A stretch of 58,845 nt of DNA from Nitrospirota bacterium. GTDB taxonomy: Bacteria > Nitrospirota > Thermodesulfovibrionia > Thermodesulfovibrionales > Dissulfurispiraceae. The position numbers and the translations under genes were made by a program. The stretch covers positions 1 through 58,845 of the forward strand of contig JAJYVD010000009.1 in NCBI GenBank assembly GCA_021792185.1, given 5' to 3'. Numbering within the stretch: position 1 is the first letter of the stretch; each line of letters begins with the position of its first letter. This document shows, piece by piece, positions 42,813 to 52,835 of the stretch. The notes below the pieces were generated by a model. It saw only the letters and a program-made list of their open reading frames with translations. It did not search any database and was not told the DNA's origin.

Positions 42813-44739
42813 GACTTATTCCATTCGACGGAAGGGTTATAATACACCTTGTGCCTTTACCTTCTGCGTTTTCGAGGTTTATTTCACCGCCGTGCTTTTT
42901 AATTATCCCGTAGCTTATGGCAAGGCCGAGCCCTGTCCCCTCGCCCACTTCCTTTGTCGTAAAAAACGGGTTAAATACCTTTTTCAAATTCTCCGCCGTG
43001 ATGCCGACCCCTGAATCTGAAATCTCGACTTCTACATCATCGCCCCTCATCCTCGTCTCAATCCTTATATTTCCACCCTCTCCTGTGGCATGGATGGAAT
43101 TGAGGATTATATTGGAGAATACCTGCTGTATCTGTGCCCTGTCTAAATAAATTTCCGGAATATCCTCGTATTCCCTGAGTATCTTAATCCTTTTGTCCTG
43201 AATTTTATTGTCAAGGCTGATTATCACCTCGTCAATGAGCACAGCCAGGTCTTCGGGTGTTTTGTGCAGCGGTATCTCTCTTGAAAAATTAAGAAGTCCT
43301 GCAACTATATTTTCGCACTTCCTGCCTTCTCTTATAATGGTATCGATGTCTTTTTTAATAGCCTTTATATCGCAGCCGTTACTGCCGATATCCTCATTTA
43401 AAAGCCTTGCTATAGAGACGATATTGCCGAGAGGATTATTTATTTCATGGGAAACCCCTGCTGCAAGCTCCCCGATAGATGCTAATTTCTCAGACTGACA
43501 TGCCCGCGATTCAGCCTCTATCCGTTTATTGATATTGTCTTTAAGCGCCTCCGACATGGAATTAAATCCCCTTGCGAGGTCTCCTATCTCATCCCCCGAA
43601 GAAACATCGATCCTATAGTCAAGATTACCGGAACCTATCTCCTTTGCACCCCCGGAAAGAAGGCTTATGGGCTTTGTGAGTGTCTTTGAAAGTAACACAG
43701 CGCTGACGGCTGCTGCTATCATTGTGATGAGGCCAACCGCAAGCATAACCTTTTTCTGTTGAATCACAGGGGCGAGGACTTTATCCCTGTCAGCAACGGT
43801 TGCCATAAGCCATCCCCTTTCATGCGAGGCATATGGAGAATAATATACAAGTGCAATCAGGTCTCTGGATGAAGATGGATTATGGATAGCGCCTTCGTCT
43901 TTATTCATCAATTTTAGTGTCTCCGGATAATCCTTAAAGAAATTGCTTCCCCTGCCTGTTTGATTTAGAAAACATATGTCGGTATCAGGATGATAAAGAT
44001 ATATCCCGTGACGCTCAGGGTCGAGGAGGTTCTTCTCCACAAGAAAGGAATAACCGTAGTTTTTCCCTATGGTGTTGTTTACTATCTCTCCAATCCTCTG
44101 CCCCCAGATATTTATGAGCAATATCCCCGATAACACATTGTCAAGATAAATAGGCGCGGCAATCCTTATCATTGGCGGGCAGAATTGATCGTTGTCAATA
44201 CCCAGTTCAAAGCTGGACATCCAGACCTCTCCCTTTTTCAGTCCCATCATCCCGGCAAAAAAATGCTTTTCAAAAAGGGAACCGACAGATATAACCGGCA
44301 ATTCCGGATGCGCTCTGGTTTTATCCATGATTTTCAGTTCCTTCACCTTAACAAGCACCTGCCCCTTTGTATCCACCACCCTTATGGCCTGAACCGCCTT
44401 CCTGTTTTTCTGGTATTGGAGGAAAAAGTGTTCTATTAATTTTCGATTCTTTTCAAAATCACCATAGTTTCCGTTTTTTAGAGAACTGAATAGATCCCTT
44501 AACAACGGCAATTCGGCAACGGCTCTAACTTCATCCTTCTGGTCCTGCAGGAAGTTGTTCACGTCTTCCGAGGAACGTTTGAGGGACAGCCTCAGCTCTT
44601 CTTCAACCTTACCGGCGAGGGCTCGGCTGCTTACTATATAACCAAAAGTGAATACCGTGGCAGTCGATAAAGTGGTTAAACTTAAAAATAATATAAGGAG
44701 TTTCTGCCTGATCTTCAACCGCATAAAATTAACATACAT
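42805..44739 (-). CDS. Sensor histidine kinase (Cache-like, HAMP)
   Basis: A 644-aa kinase from ATG 44739 (ACAGG upstream); ATG 44724 is also possible. TM1 (QKLLILFLSLTTLSTATVFT), a large periplasmic double-Cache-like sensor, TM2 (KVMLAVGLITMIAAAVSAVLL), HAMP, HisKA (GELAAGVSHEINNPLGN) and HATPase (DSGVGITAENLKKVFNPFFT). The 77 bp to the divergent rhomboid gene hold both promoters. Confidence 0.9.
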   Translation of the reverse strand: MYVNFMRLKIRQKLLILFLSLTTLSTATVFTFGYIVSSRALAGKVEEELRLSLKRSSEDVNNFLQDQKDEVRAVAELPLLRDLFSSLKNGNYGDFEKNRKLIEHFFLQYQKNRKAVQAIRVVDTKGQVLVKVKELKIMDKTRAHPELPVISVGSLFEKHFFAGMMGLKKGEVWMSSFELGIDNDQFCPPMIRIAAPIYLDNVLSGILLINIWGQRIGEIVNNTIGKNYGYSFLVEKNLLDPERHGIYLYHPDTDICFLNQTGRGSNFFKDYPETLKLMNKDEGAIHNPSSSRDLIALVYYSPYASHERGWLMATVADRDKVLAPVIQQKKVMLAVGLITMIAAAVSAVLLSKTLTKPISLLSGGAKEIGSGNLDYRIDVSSGDEIGDLARGFNSMSEALKDNINKRIEAESRACQSEKLASIGELAAGVSHEINNPLGNIVSIARLLNEDIGSNGCDIKAIKKDIDTIIREGRKCENIVAGLLNFSREIPLHKTPEDLAVLIDEVIISLDNKIQDKRIKILREYEDIPEIYLDRAQIQQVFSNIILNSIHATGEGGNIRIETRMRGDDVEVEISDSGVGITAENLKKVFNPFFTTKEVGEGTGLGLAISYGIIKKHGGEINLENAEGKGTRCIITLPSNGISHA

Positions 44740-44815
44740 CAGCCTGTCAGCAATTTGCAATTTAGCCTTTAAAAATTTTTGAAGAAAAATTCTTTCAAAC
44801 AGACTAAAATAAGAC

Positions 44816-45496
44816 ATGATCCCTTTTAAAGACGATAATCCCACACAGACGTTTCCCTTTGTAACAATCTCATTGATTGTTATAAACTGCATTGTATTCA
44901 TATGGGAACTCTCATCGCCGGCAGGCATTCAGAAGATAGCCTATTTTTACGGAGCAATACCTCACAGCCTGATCTCATTTGAAAGCGTCCAGCCTGTTCC
45001 GGTTGCGGCAAGCATATTTACATCGATATTTTTGCACGGCGGCTTTTTCCACCTCGCCGGCAATATGCTCTATCTCTGGATATTCGGCAACAATATCGAA
45101 GATTCGGTCGGACATTTTAAATTTTTTATATTCTACCTATTATCGGGCATCATAGCAGCCTACAGCCACGCTCTTACAGACGCTCATTCCACCATACCCA
45201 TGATAGGCGCGAGCGGCGCGGTGTCGGGAATCTTAGGGGCGTATATTCTTTTATTCCCCCATGCCCGGGTTTCTACGCTCCTATTTTTCGGATTCTTCTG
45301 GCAGATCGTCAGGATTCCGGCCGTATTTGTAATCGGCTTCTGGATAGTGATACAGGTCATCAACGGCCTCCTCAGCAAAGGCATGCTGAATCAGGGCGGA
45401 GTAGCGTGGTTCGCCCACATAGGCGGATTTCTTGCAGGGCTTATAACCATTAAACTATGGCTTCCGCGCAAAAGGCACGAAAAAATTTATCATTAA
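44816..45496 (+). CDS. Rhomboid family intramembrane serine protease
   Basis: A 226-aa membrane protein with six or seven TM helices. Catalytic Ser in GASGAVSGILGAY and His in AHIGGFLAGL; HGGFFHLAGNMLYLWIFG is the L1/TM2 signature. It cleaves membrane proteins within the bilayer; the substrate is unknown. Confidence 0.92.
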   Translation: MIPFKDDNPTQTFPFVTISLIVINCIVFIWELSSPAGIQKIAYFYGAIPHSLISFESVQPVPVAASIFTSIFLHGGFFHLAGNMLYLWIFGNNIEDSVGHFKFFIFYLLSGIIAAYSHALTDAHSTIPMIGASGAVSGILGAYILLFPHARVSTLLFFGFFWQIVRIPAVFVIGFWIVIQVINGLLSKGMLNQGGVAWFAHIGGFLAGLITIKLWLPRKRHEKIYH

Positions 45497-45570
45497 TCTG
45501 AAAATAGTCGAAAATCGATAAAAAAACGTAAAAATCTAAGATAATAGCTATTATTCCCCATTAATCCCCC

Positions 45571-45600
45571 TTGCTACAATACGCCATTACCGGATATATT
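45571..45600 (+). promoter_or_regulatory. groES promoter
   Basis: TTGCTA (-35) and TATATT (-10) separated by 18 bp, the -10 running into the CIRCE element. The start would fall in CIRCE, as expected for HrcA repression. Confidence 0.78.
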
Positions 45601-45625
45601 AGCACTCGTCTGATGAGAGTGCTAA
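45599..45625. promoter_or_regulatory. CIRCE operator
   Basis: TTAGCACTC-N9-GAGTGCTAA, a perfect match to the HrcA operator. It puts groESL under heat-shock control by HrcA, which is not in the window. Confidence 0.97.
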
Positions 45626-45713
45626 CAAAATTAGACCGGTGATTTCGGATTTATGTTTTAAATCTGAAATCGAAAAACCAAAAATCATAAACCAAATTAA
45701 AGGAGGTATCTGT

Positions 45714-45977
45714 ATGAAGATCAGACCGCTCAAGGACAGGGTAGTAGTGACGTATTCCGAAGAAGCTATGGAAAAGACCGCAGGCGGCATCTACGTGCCT
45801 GACGTGGCAAAGGAGAAGCCGCAGAAGGGAACCGTGGAAGCAGTAGGCTCGGAGGTCAAAGAGGTGAAGAAGGGCAACACAGTGCTCTTCGACAAGTATT
45901 CGGGTTCCAAGATCAAACTCGACGACACCGAATACCTGATAGTCAAAGAAGAAGACCTACTCGGAATAATCGAATAA
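45714..45977 (+). CDS. groES: Co-chaperonin GroES
   Basis: An 87-aa protein, short for the family (usually 94-100 aa). The start ATG 45714 has AAAGGAGG at good spacing; frames further upstream cover the CIRCE leader. MKIRPLKDRVVV, the mobile loop EEAMEKTAGGIYVPD and VLFDKYSGSKIKLDDTEYLI are typical. It caps GroEL. Confidence 0.96.
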   Translation: MKIRPLKDRVVVTYSEEAMEKTAGGIYVPDVAKEKPQKGTVEAVGSEVKEVKKGNTVLFDKYSGSKIKLDDTEYLIVKEEDLLGIIE

Positions 45978-46001
45978 GGAAAAAGAAAAGGAGGAAAACA
46001 T

Positions 46002-47636
46002 ATGGCAGCAAAACAACTTTTGTTTGATGAGGCGGCACGGCAGGCGATTTTAAGGGGCGTAAATATTTTAACGGATGCGGTTAAGGCAACCCTCGGCCCC
46101 AGGGGCAGAAACGTAATAATAGACAGAAAGTTCGGCGCGCCGAACATCACAAAGGACGGCGTAACCGTCGCAAAGGAGATAGAGTTAAAAGACCCTTATG
46201 AGAATATGGGCGCCCAGCTTCTGAGAGAGGTAGCGTCAAAGACCTCCGACGTGGCGGGAGACGGAACAACAACCGCGACAGTCCTCGCATACTCTATTTA
46301 TAAAGAAGGCATGAAGCATGTTACCGCAGGCGCCAATGCCATCGACCTCAAAAGGGGAATCGACAAGGCGGTTGAAGCAGTAATAGAAGAATTGAAGAAA
46401 ATGTCCAAGCCTGTGGCTGAGAAGAAGGAAATAGCGCAGGTCGGAACCATATCCGCAAACAATGACCCGTCGGTCGGAGAACTCATCGCAGAGGCGATGG
46501 ACAAGGTCGGCAAAGACGGCGTAATCACCGTTGAAGAGGCAAAGAGCATGGCCACAACCCTCGATGTGGTTGAGGGCATGCAGTTCGACAGGGGCTATGT
46601 TTCGCCGTATTTCATAACTGACCCGGACAGGATGGAGTGCGTGCTCGACAACGCGTTCATTCTCATCCATGACAAGAAAATATCGAGCATGAAAGACATG
46701 CTACCCATCCTCGAACAGATAGCAAAGATGGGCAAACCGCTTGTAATCGTAGCAGAGGAAGTGGAAGGCGAGGCCCTCGCAACGCTGGTCGTCAACAAGC
46801 TTCGTGGAACGCTTCAGGTCTGCGCGGTTAAGGCGCCCGGCTTCGGCGACAGGAGAAAAGCTATGATGGAGGATATCGCAATCCTCACCGGCGGCACCGT
46901 AATATCGGAAGACATCGGGCTCAAACTCGAAAACGTGAAGATCAACGACCTCGGAAGGGCGAGAAAGATAACGGTGGACAAAGAGAACACCACCATAGTC
47001 GAGGGCGCAGGAGATCACGCACAGATTCAGGGCAGGGTAAAACAGATAAAGACACAGGTCGAGGAGACCACTTCCGATTATGACAGGGAGAAACTTCAGG
47101 AAAGGCTCGCAAAGCTCGTCGGCGGAGTCGCCGTAATAAACGTAGGCGCTGCAACCGAGTCGGAGATGAAGGAGAAAAAGGCGAGAGTAGAAGACGCCCT
47201 CCATGCAACAAGGGCTGCTGTCGAAGAAGGCATAGTCACGGGCGGAGGAGTTGCACTCATCAGGTGCATCAAGTCTCTCGACAAGGTAAAATTAGACCAC
47301 GACCAGCAGATCGGTGTGAGCATAGTCAGGAGAGCGCTCGAAGAGCCTATAAGACAGATTGTGGCGAACGCCGGCATGGAAGGCTCGATAGTAGTCGAGA
47401 AAGTAAAGGAGTCAAAAGATGCCGGATTTGGCTATGATGCATATAAGGAAGAATACACCGACATGCTCAAGGCCGGTATCATCGATCCAACAAAGGTCAC
47501 AAGGACGGCGCTTCAAAACGCATCGTCAGTTGCAGGCCTCATGCTCACCACAGAGGTTATGATTACCGAACTGCCTGAGGAAGATAAGAAGATGATGCCT
47601 CCGATGCCCGGCGGCGGAATGGAAGGAATGTATTAA
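46002..47636 (+). CDS. groEL: Chaperonin GroEL
   Basis: A 544-aa chaperonin with ATP site [32 protein letters not shown] and [11 protein letters not shown]. The C-terminus [13 protein letters not shown] has only a short GGM-like tail. A strong AGGAGG lies upstream, 24 bp after groES. Confidence 0.98.
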   Translation: MAAKQLLFDEAARQAILRGVNILTDAVKATLGPRGRNVIIDRKFGAPNITKDGVTVAKEIELKDPYENMGAQLLREVASKTSDVAGDGTTTATVLAYSIYKEGMKHVTAGANAIDLKRGIDKAVEAVIEELKKMSKPVAEKKEIAQVGTISANNDPSVGELIAEAMDKVGKDGVITVEEAKSMATTLDVVEGMQFDRGYVSPYFITDPDRMECVLDNAFILIHDKKISSMKDMLPILEQIAKMGKPLVIVAEEVEGEALATLVVNKLRGTLQVCAVKAPGFGDRRKAMMEDIAILTGGTVISEDIGLKLENVKINDLGRARKITVDKENTTIVEGAGDHAQIQGRVKQIKTQVEETTSDYDREKLQERLAKLVGGVAVINVGAATESEMKEKKARVEDALHATRAAVEEGIVTGGGVALIRCIKSLDKVKLDHDQQIGVSIVRRALEEPIRQIVANAGMEGSIVVEKVKESKDAGFGYDAYKEEYTDMLKAGIIDPTKVTRTALQNASSVAGLMLTTEVMITELPEEDKKMMPPMPGGGMEGMY

Positions 47637-47640
47637 GAAA

Positions 47641-47725
47641 TCAGGTTAAGGTCAAGGTCAAGGTTAAGGCAGGGGAGATCAAAAGTCTGTATTTCTCAAC
47701 CTCAGCCTTAACCTTAACCTATTTT
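47641..47725. repeat. Short tandem array, inverted pair (AAGGTT/AAGGTC)
   Basis: AAGGTCAAGGTCAAGGTTAAGG followed 40 bp later by complementary CCTTAACCTTAACCT units. It can form a long hairpin after groEL and may serve as its terminator. A sister array is at 57741-57803. Confidence 0.78.
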
Positions 47726-47771
47726 TTCTTAGCCCCAACCTCTCCAGAAATTTCCTGAGAGAAACTTCACT

Positions 47772-48863
47772 ATGTCAATCCAAAATGGTATCCTAAATAT
47801 TATGAGGTTCATGAAACCCAATTTAAAAATAATCGCGGTTGCGATATCTTTTCTTATCGTGGCTTACATAGGCATACAACTCTTTGTGCCGGCAAATATC
47901 GGCAGCACTCAGGTGGAGGTGGAAATACCCGAAGGGTCGAGCTATAAGCAGGCTATAGGCATCCTCGTAAAGAATAATTTGATACGCGACAAAAACATGT
48001 TCATAGTCCTCGGAAAAATAACCGGGCTTCAGAAAAAGATAAGGGCAGGCTATTATGTGTTCTGGGGTAATATGAGCCCGCTTCAGGTATTCAAAAGGCT
48101 CGGCAGCGGCAAGATAATCGAATACGAAATAACCGTGGTCGAAGGGGACAGCCTTATCGAAATAGGCAAAAAATTGGCTTCAAACAAGATAATGTCTTCA
48201 GAAGACTTCAAGGCGCTCGCTACGAGCAGGGTATTTCTCGACTCTTTCAATATCGACGGGCCGAGCCTCGAAGGTTATCTTTATCCCCAGACTTATAAGT
48301 TCCCTAAAGGCGCAAAGCCCGCTTCGGTATTAAAACTGATGGTCAATAAGCTGAGAGAGGAATTCAACAGCGAATTGCAGGACAGGGCAGAAAAGATAGG
48401 CTGGAGCGAAAATCAGGTTTTGGCGCTTGCGTCAATTATAGAACGGGAGGCGAAAACGGACGAGGAGAGGCCGCTTATATCGGCGGTTTATCATAACAGG
48501 CTGAAGAAAGGGATGCCCCTTCAGGCCGATCCGACCGCTATCTACGGCGTAAAAAGCTATAAGAATAAGATCACAAGGGACGACCTGAGAAAGAAAACTT
48601 CCTACAACACTTATGTAATAAGAGGTCTGCCGCCCGGCCCCATAGCTTCGCCGAACATAAAATCCATAAAAGCGGCTCTGTATCCGGCAAACGTGCCTTA
48701 TCTTTATTTCGTCTCAAAGAACGACGGCACGCACTATTTTTCCAAAACATTATCCGAACATAATGCGGCTGTAAAGAGGCTCAGGGCTTTGCAGCAGGCC
48801 GCGAGATTAAAGATTAATGACGAGCTTTCTTCAAACACTGTTTCAGAGGACAGAGAAGGATAA
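47772..48863 (+). CDS. mltG: Endolytic murein transglycosylase MltG
   Basis: A 363-aa inner-membrane protein with one N-terminal TM (IIAVAISFLIVAYIGIQLF), a LysM-like part (VEIPEGSSYKQAIGILV) and the YceG domain with catalytic Glu in ALASIIEREAK and NTYVIRGLPPGPIASP. It cuts nascent peptidoglycan to end glycan strands. An alternative start is ATG 47802. Confidence 0.93.
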   Translation: MSIQNGILNIMRFMKPNLKIIAVAISFLIVAYIGIQLFVPANIGSTQVEVEIPEGSSYKQAIGILVKNNLIRDKNMFIVLGKITGLQKKIRAGYYVFWGNMSPLQVFKRLGSGKIIEYEITVVEGDSLIEIGKKLASNKIMSSEDFKALATSRVFLDSFNIDGPSLEGYLYPQTYKFPKGAKPASVLKLMVNKLREEFNSELQDRAEKIGWSENQVLALASIIEREAKTDEERPLISAVYHNRLKKGMPLQADPTAIYGVKSYKNKITRDDLRKKTSYNTYVIRGLPPGPIASPNIKSIKAALYPANVPYLYFVSKNDGTHYFSKTLSEHNAAVKRLRALQQAARLKINDELSSNTVSEDREG

Positions 48864-48868
48864 AGCCG

Positions 48869-49936
48869 ATGATTGAAAGAAAAAGAACAAGGCAGATCCA
48901 TGTTGGAAACGTTGCCGTAGGCGGCGAAAATCCTATATCCGTCCAGTCGATGACAAAGACCGACACAAGGAATGTAGAAGCAACCGTGAATCAGATACTC
49001 GCCCTCGAATCCGCGGGCTGCGAGATAATAAGGCTCGCGGTTCCGGACATGGATGCGGCACAGGCAATTGGAAAGATTAAATCTCAAATCTCAAATCTCA
49101 AATCTCAAATTCCTCTAATTGCCGACATACATTTCGACTGGCGTCTTGCCCTCGAAGCCATAAAACAGGGAGTTGACGGCTTAAGGCTGAATCCCGGCAA
49201 CATAGGCGCGGAATGGAAGGTAAAGGAAGTGGTCGCCGCAGCGAAAGAAAAGAATATTCCGATAAGGATAGGCGTAAACGCCGGCTCTTTAGAAAAAGAA
49301 CTCCTCGAGAAATATAGCCACCCTACGCCCGAAGCCCTCGTTGAAAGCGCGGAAGGTCACATAAAAATACTCGAAGATCTCGATTTCCATAACATCAAGG
49401 TTTCGCTTAAGGCATCCAATGTGATGAGGACAGTTGAAGCTTACAGGCTGTTTTCCAAAAAATATGATTATCCTCTACATATCGGCATTTCAGAGGCAGG
49501 GCCACCGTTCACCGGAATGATAAAAAGCGCGGTCGGGCTTGGGATGCTGCTCTCCGAGGGCATAGGCGACACTATGAGGGTTTCGCTCACCGCAGAGCCC
49601 GAAGAAGAGATAAGGGTCGCTTACGAAATACTTAAGTCCCTTGGAATAAGGCGGCGCGGGCCTGAACTGATATCCTGCCCCACATGCGGAAGGTGTCAGG
49701 TTGACCTAAGACCCCTCGCGCAGAAGGTAGAGGATATCCTTAAAAATGTGAGCAAGCCTATCAGCGTTGCCGTGATGGGATGCGTTGTAAACGGCCCCGG
49801 AGAGGCGCGCGAGGCAGACTTCGGAATTGCGGGCGGCAAAGGAATGGGGCTCGTTTTCAAAAAGGGTGAAGTGGTAAAGAAGGTAAAGGAAGAGGAATTG
49901 TTAGAGGCATTGATTGAACTGATCAATGAGGAGTAA
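48869..49936 (+). CDS. ispG: 4-hydroxy-3-methylbut-2-enyl diphosphate synthase
   Basis: A 355-aa 4Fe-4S enzyme of the non-mevalonate isoprenoid pathway. The TIM-barrel N-half has VQSMTKTDTR and the [4Fe-4S] ligands are CPTCGRC and GCVVNGPGEA. A heptamer array (49079-49111, TCAAATC units) encodes KSQISNLKSQI in frame within the barrel. Confidence 0.95.
   Translation: MIERKRTRQIHVGNVAVGGENPISVQSMTKTDTRNVEATVNQILALESAGCEIIRLAVPDMDAAQAIGKIKSQISNLKSQIPLIADIHFDWRLALEAIKQGVDGLRLNPGNIGAEWKVKEVVAAAKEKNIPIRIGVNAGSLEKELLEKYSHPTPEALVESAEGHIKILEDLDFHNIKVSLKASNVMRTVEAYRLFSKKYDYPLHIGISEAGPPFTGMIKSAVGLGMLLSEGIGDTMRVSLTAEPEEEIRVAYEILKSLGIRRRGPELISCPTCGRCQVDLRPLAQKVEDILKNVSKPISVAVMGCVVNGPGEAREADFGIAGGKGMGLVFKKGEVVKKVKEEELLEALIELINEE
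49079..49111. repeat. In-frame heptamer array in ispG
   Basis: AAATCTC x4 (TCAAATC register) between VPDMDAAQAIGKI and IPLIADIHFDWRLAL. It adds about 9 residues at a surface loop while keeping the frame. Confidence 0.82.
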
Positions 49937-49953
49937 GTTGTAAACGATAAAAC

Positions 49954-50310
49954 TCAGCGAGAGCGGCTGATAAGCCGTGATCCTGTCGTGCGCTTTGATG
50001 CGCCAGCCTTAGTTATTTTTTGGCGTCTTGTAATATCCAGTATAGCCTCAGGATGTTGGGCAGCAACCCTTAACAGCACGCGCGACGGCCCTTCAGGGCT
50101 GCGTCTTCCCTGCTCCCAGTTGCGAAGAGTAGCAACGCTTATCCCCATAAGAGAGGCGAATTTGTCTTGAGACAGACCGTATTGTTCGCGTATTTTTTTC
50201 ACTTCCGATTCGGGAAAATCAATGCTGCGAGAGGGCTTCTTTTTGCCCTTCATAATAGCAGCGCCCTGCTTAACGCTTTCAAGCAACTCTTCAAACAATT
50301 CTTTCTTCAT
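49954..50310 (-). CDS. Antitoxin, HTH-XRE type (HigA/NadS-like)
   Basis: A 118-aa protein from ATG 50310, overlapping the toxin gene by 4 bp. XRE helix-turn-helix: IREQYGLSQDKFASLMGISVATLRNWEQG. It binds the toxin and the operon promoter. Confidence 0.85.
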   Translation of the reverse strand: MKKELFEELLESVKQGAAIMKGKKKPSRSIDFPESEVKKIREQYGLSQDKFASLMGISVATLRNWEQGRRSPEGPSRVLLRVAAQHPEAILDITRRQKITKAGASKRTTGSRLISRSR

Positions 50311-50624
50311 AGATACTCCTTTTCTATAATTTTCTTCAATTGTCTTAGTTGATCTGGTGTCAAATCGTCCTGCTCGCTCTTTGGATAAGCAAAAAGCAGA
50401 AGAACAATTTCTTGCGATACGAACCAATAATAAATTACCCTTATGCCGCCTCTCTTACCATGCCCGCTGGCAGACCACCTGAGTTTTCTAAGCCCGCCGC
50501 TTCCATGTATTATTTTTCCTGCGTCCGGCCTATTGACCAAATGGCTTTGCAAAAGCCGATACTCTTCATTGGATATCAATTCCTGAATTCTTTTTGTGAA
50601 TATCGGGGTCTCGATAATGACCAT
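50307..50624 (-). CDS. RelE/HigB-type toxin
   Basis: A 105-aa predicted ribosome-dependent mRNA interferase: FTKRIQELISNEEYRLLQ, GGLRKLRWSASGHGKRGGIRVIYYW, LLLFAYPKSEQDDLTPDQ. With the downstream HTH gene it forms a toxin-first type II module, as in higBA. Confidence 0.87.
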   Translation of the reverse strand: MVIIETPIFTKRIQELISNEEYRLLQSHLVNRPDAGKIIHGSGGLRKLRWSASGHGKRGGIRVIYYWFVSQEIVLLLFAYPKSEQDDLTPDQLRQLKKIIEKEYL

Positions 50625-50774
50625 GATTCATTATACGCCAATGGCGTAGAGAAGGCAAGTAAGAAATGGGGGATGTGCCCCAAATTCAAAAATTCAATGT
50701 ATAACAAGACTATTAACAAATCATGAATTGTCACTCAATATAAAAGGGGCTTCCATATTCAATCTAACAAGTAG

Positions 50775-51596
50775 TTATGACATTTGTTCGATTTCAATTC
50801 GTTCTTTTGTTTTTGGCAAATTATGCCTTATGCAATTCTGCAGGATATCTGCTTCACTATTTATTATCTTAATGAAATCTTCTAATCCTTGTTCAGTAAC
50901 AATCTCAACGAATGATAAATTATCGCCTATTGATGGATTCCGAAATATTACAGTGCCTTTTGAAACATTGTTAAGAATAATATCATTGTCATTCCCAAGA
51001 TTGCAGTCATAAAGTTGACCATCTACAATTACTAATGGAAAAATAAATTCTATTTTAGATGTCGTTTTATTATTCCACAACTTATCGATTTCGATGGCTC
51101 GTGAATTAGCGGCTTTGCAAACAGAAAATAACGCTTTATATGGCATGTCGCTATGATTTTCAAAAGCTCTTGTTACACCATAGCTTAAACGATTATCGAA
51201 TGTAAATATCTTATTATTTCTGGCATCATTATCAAGTGATAGTTCAAGTAATGCTAACTTACCCATCGTTGTAGCAATGCGTTTATCTATGTCATGACTA
51301 ATCCCTGAGTCATTATCAGCCATGCTTTGCAACAGAATCCAAGGCTTGTCTGGCGAATACTTACATTCTATGACATAAGTAAGGTCAATAAAAAGCAAGG
51401 GGGATTGTTGAAAATACAGATTCCTTGAAACGATAATATCGATTTCCCTATATTTATTTTCGTCTGAATCCTTATAATAACTTGAAAGTGTAACAATAAA
51501 TTTATGCGTCTGAAACGCCATAGCTACTCTCATTTCAAGAGGATAGCCCTGCTCTGAGAACCATTTTCTTATTTTATCATCGAAGGAATTCATCAT
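50775..51596 (-). CDS. PD-(D/E)XK nuclease-like protein
   Basis: A 273-aa AT-rich gene unlike its neighbours. Residues about 15-80 hold GYPLEMRVAMAF, then YREIDIIVSR and VIECKYSPD, the E...D...ExK pattern of restriction-type nucleases. The C-terminal half is not recognised. No methyltransferase is nearby, so if defensive it would act alone (Mrr-like) or be a remnant. It was probably transferred in with the toxin-antitoxin genes. Confidence 0.55.
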   Translation of the reverse strand: MMNSFDDKIRKWFSEQGYPLEMRVAMAFQTHKFIVTLSSYYKDSDENKYREIDIIVSRNLYFQQSPLLFIDLTYVIECKYSPDKPWILLQSMADNDSGISHDIDKRIATTMGKLALLELSLDNDARNNKIFTFDNRLSYGVTRAFENHSDMPYKALFSVCKAANSRAIEIDKLWNNKTTSKIEFIFPLVIVDGQLYDCNLGNDNDIILNNVSKGTVIFRNPSIGDNLSFVEIVTEQGLEDFIKIINSEADILQNCIRHNLPKTKERIEIEQMS

Positions 51597-51683
51597 CCTA
51601 TTTCAAAGACATACTGTTTATTTCTACATATATTCTATAATTGATAGTATTATATCAGGCATTGCGTTGATAGGTTATATTCA

Positions 51684-51914
51684 TCAGCCTTTCCGCTGCT
51701 CTATTTTTTCAAACACTTCCTTTGCTGGGATCGCGCTGATTTCACCGCGCTCATAGGCGTCTATGCGGCTTTCAGCCTCTTGCGCCCACAGTTCATCAAT
51801 AGTTTTTCTCTCGGAAAATTCAAAACTGGTAAGAAGTTTTTCTACAATCTCTGCGCGCTCAATCGGCGGCAAATCAAGAGCTTCGGCAAGCACCTGTTCA
51901 CTTTGACGAGACAT
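51684..51914 (-). CDS. Orphan addiction-module antitoxin
   Basis: A 76-aa protein from ATG 51914 (GGAGGAGG upstream). VLAEALDLPPIERAEIVEKLL...DELWAQEAESRIDAYERGE matches the small 'addiction module component' antitoxins. No RelE/ParE toxin follows; the next gene is the nuclease-like protein 88 bp on. Confidence 0.78.
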   Translation of the reverse strand: MSRQSEQVLAEALDLPPIERAEIVEKLLTSFEFSERKTIDELWAQEAESRIDAYERGEISAIPAKEVFEKIEQRKG

Positions 51915-52021
51915 ATGCACCTCCTCCTTAAAGCATTATTCATAGGATAGCATATTTAAACGTTGCTTTAAAATCATTGCAAGTTGACAGCCGGCAAATC
52001 AATGCTATACCTTTAAACTAA

Positions 52022-52783
52022 ATGCTTACCCTCGATTACATAAGAGACGTTCAGGTCTATCAGAACAAAAACGGCTATCGCTTTTCGGTTGACGCCCTTC
52101 TGCTGTATTCTTTCGTAAATCTTAAGAGAGTATCCATGATAGCAGATCTCGGCGCTGGTTCTGGCATTATCGGCCTGCTGCTCGCAAAGAAATATCCTTC
52201 GGCATCGGTAATGCTCATAGAGCTTCAGAAAAGCCTCGCGGTTCTGGCTGAAAAAAACATAACGCTTAATAATCTTAAAGACAGGGTGAGCATAGCAAAC
52301 ACCGATATAAAGCACTTGAATGCCAAATTATCCGAAAGCTATGTCAGCCGTTCACAGGCAGGCAAATATAAATCCGGGCTTCTGCCCGAGAGTTTCGACC
52401 TTGTAGTATCAAACCCTCCTTTTAGAAAACCTAAGACCGGACTGCTCAGCGAGGGAGATGAGAGGGCGATAGCCAGGCATGAATTGAAGCTTCCCCTGCA
52501 GGATTTGATAAAGGCAGGCTCCTTACTCCTAAAACATCACGGAAGGCTCTGCATTATCCACCTTCCTGAGAGGCTTTCCGAAATAATAGATGTGATGCGG
52601 CAGCACGGCATGGAGCCGAAGCGCCTGCGGTTCGTGCATTCAAACATTTCCTCTGAGGCGAAGATGGCGCTGATAGAGGCGGTAAAAGGCGGCAGAACAG
52701 GGCTGAAAACAGAAAGGCCGCTTTTTATCTATAACGAAGACGGCAGTTATACCGAGGAAATGGAAAAACTTTATGCATGTTAA
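52022..52783 (+). CDS. tRNA1(Val) A37 N6-methyltransferase-like
   Basis: A 253-aa class I methyltransferase: SAM loop IADLGAGSGIIGLLLA, acidic LIELQ, and NPPF catalytic motif (VVSNPPFRKP). The N-terminus DVQVYQNKNGYRFSVDALLL is TrmN6/YfiC-like. It probably modifies tRNA. Confidence 0.82.
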   Translation: MLTLDYIRDVQVYQNKNGYRFSVDALLLYSFVNLKRVSMIADLGAGSGIIGLLLAKKYPSASVMLIELQKSLAVLAEKNITLNNLKDRVSIANTDIKHLNAKLSESYVSRSQAGKYKSGLLPESFDLVVSNPPFRKPKTGLLSEGDERAIARHELKLPLQDLIKAGSLLLKHHGRLCIIHLPERLSEIIDVMRQHGMEPKRLRFVHSNISSEAKMALIEAVKGGRTGLKTERPLFIYNEDGSYTEEMEKLYAC

Positions 52784-52835
52784 CCGATAGGATCAGTCTG
52801 GAGTTGACCTAACGTTGCATAAAAATACGATTTAA

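Noticed and set aside
47641-47725. CRISPR array
   Set aside because: Units are 6 bp with no unique spacers and no cas genes; it is a short tandem repeat hairpin.
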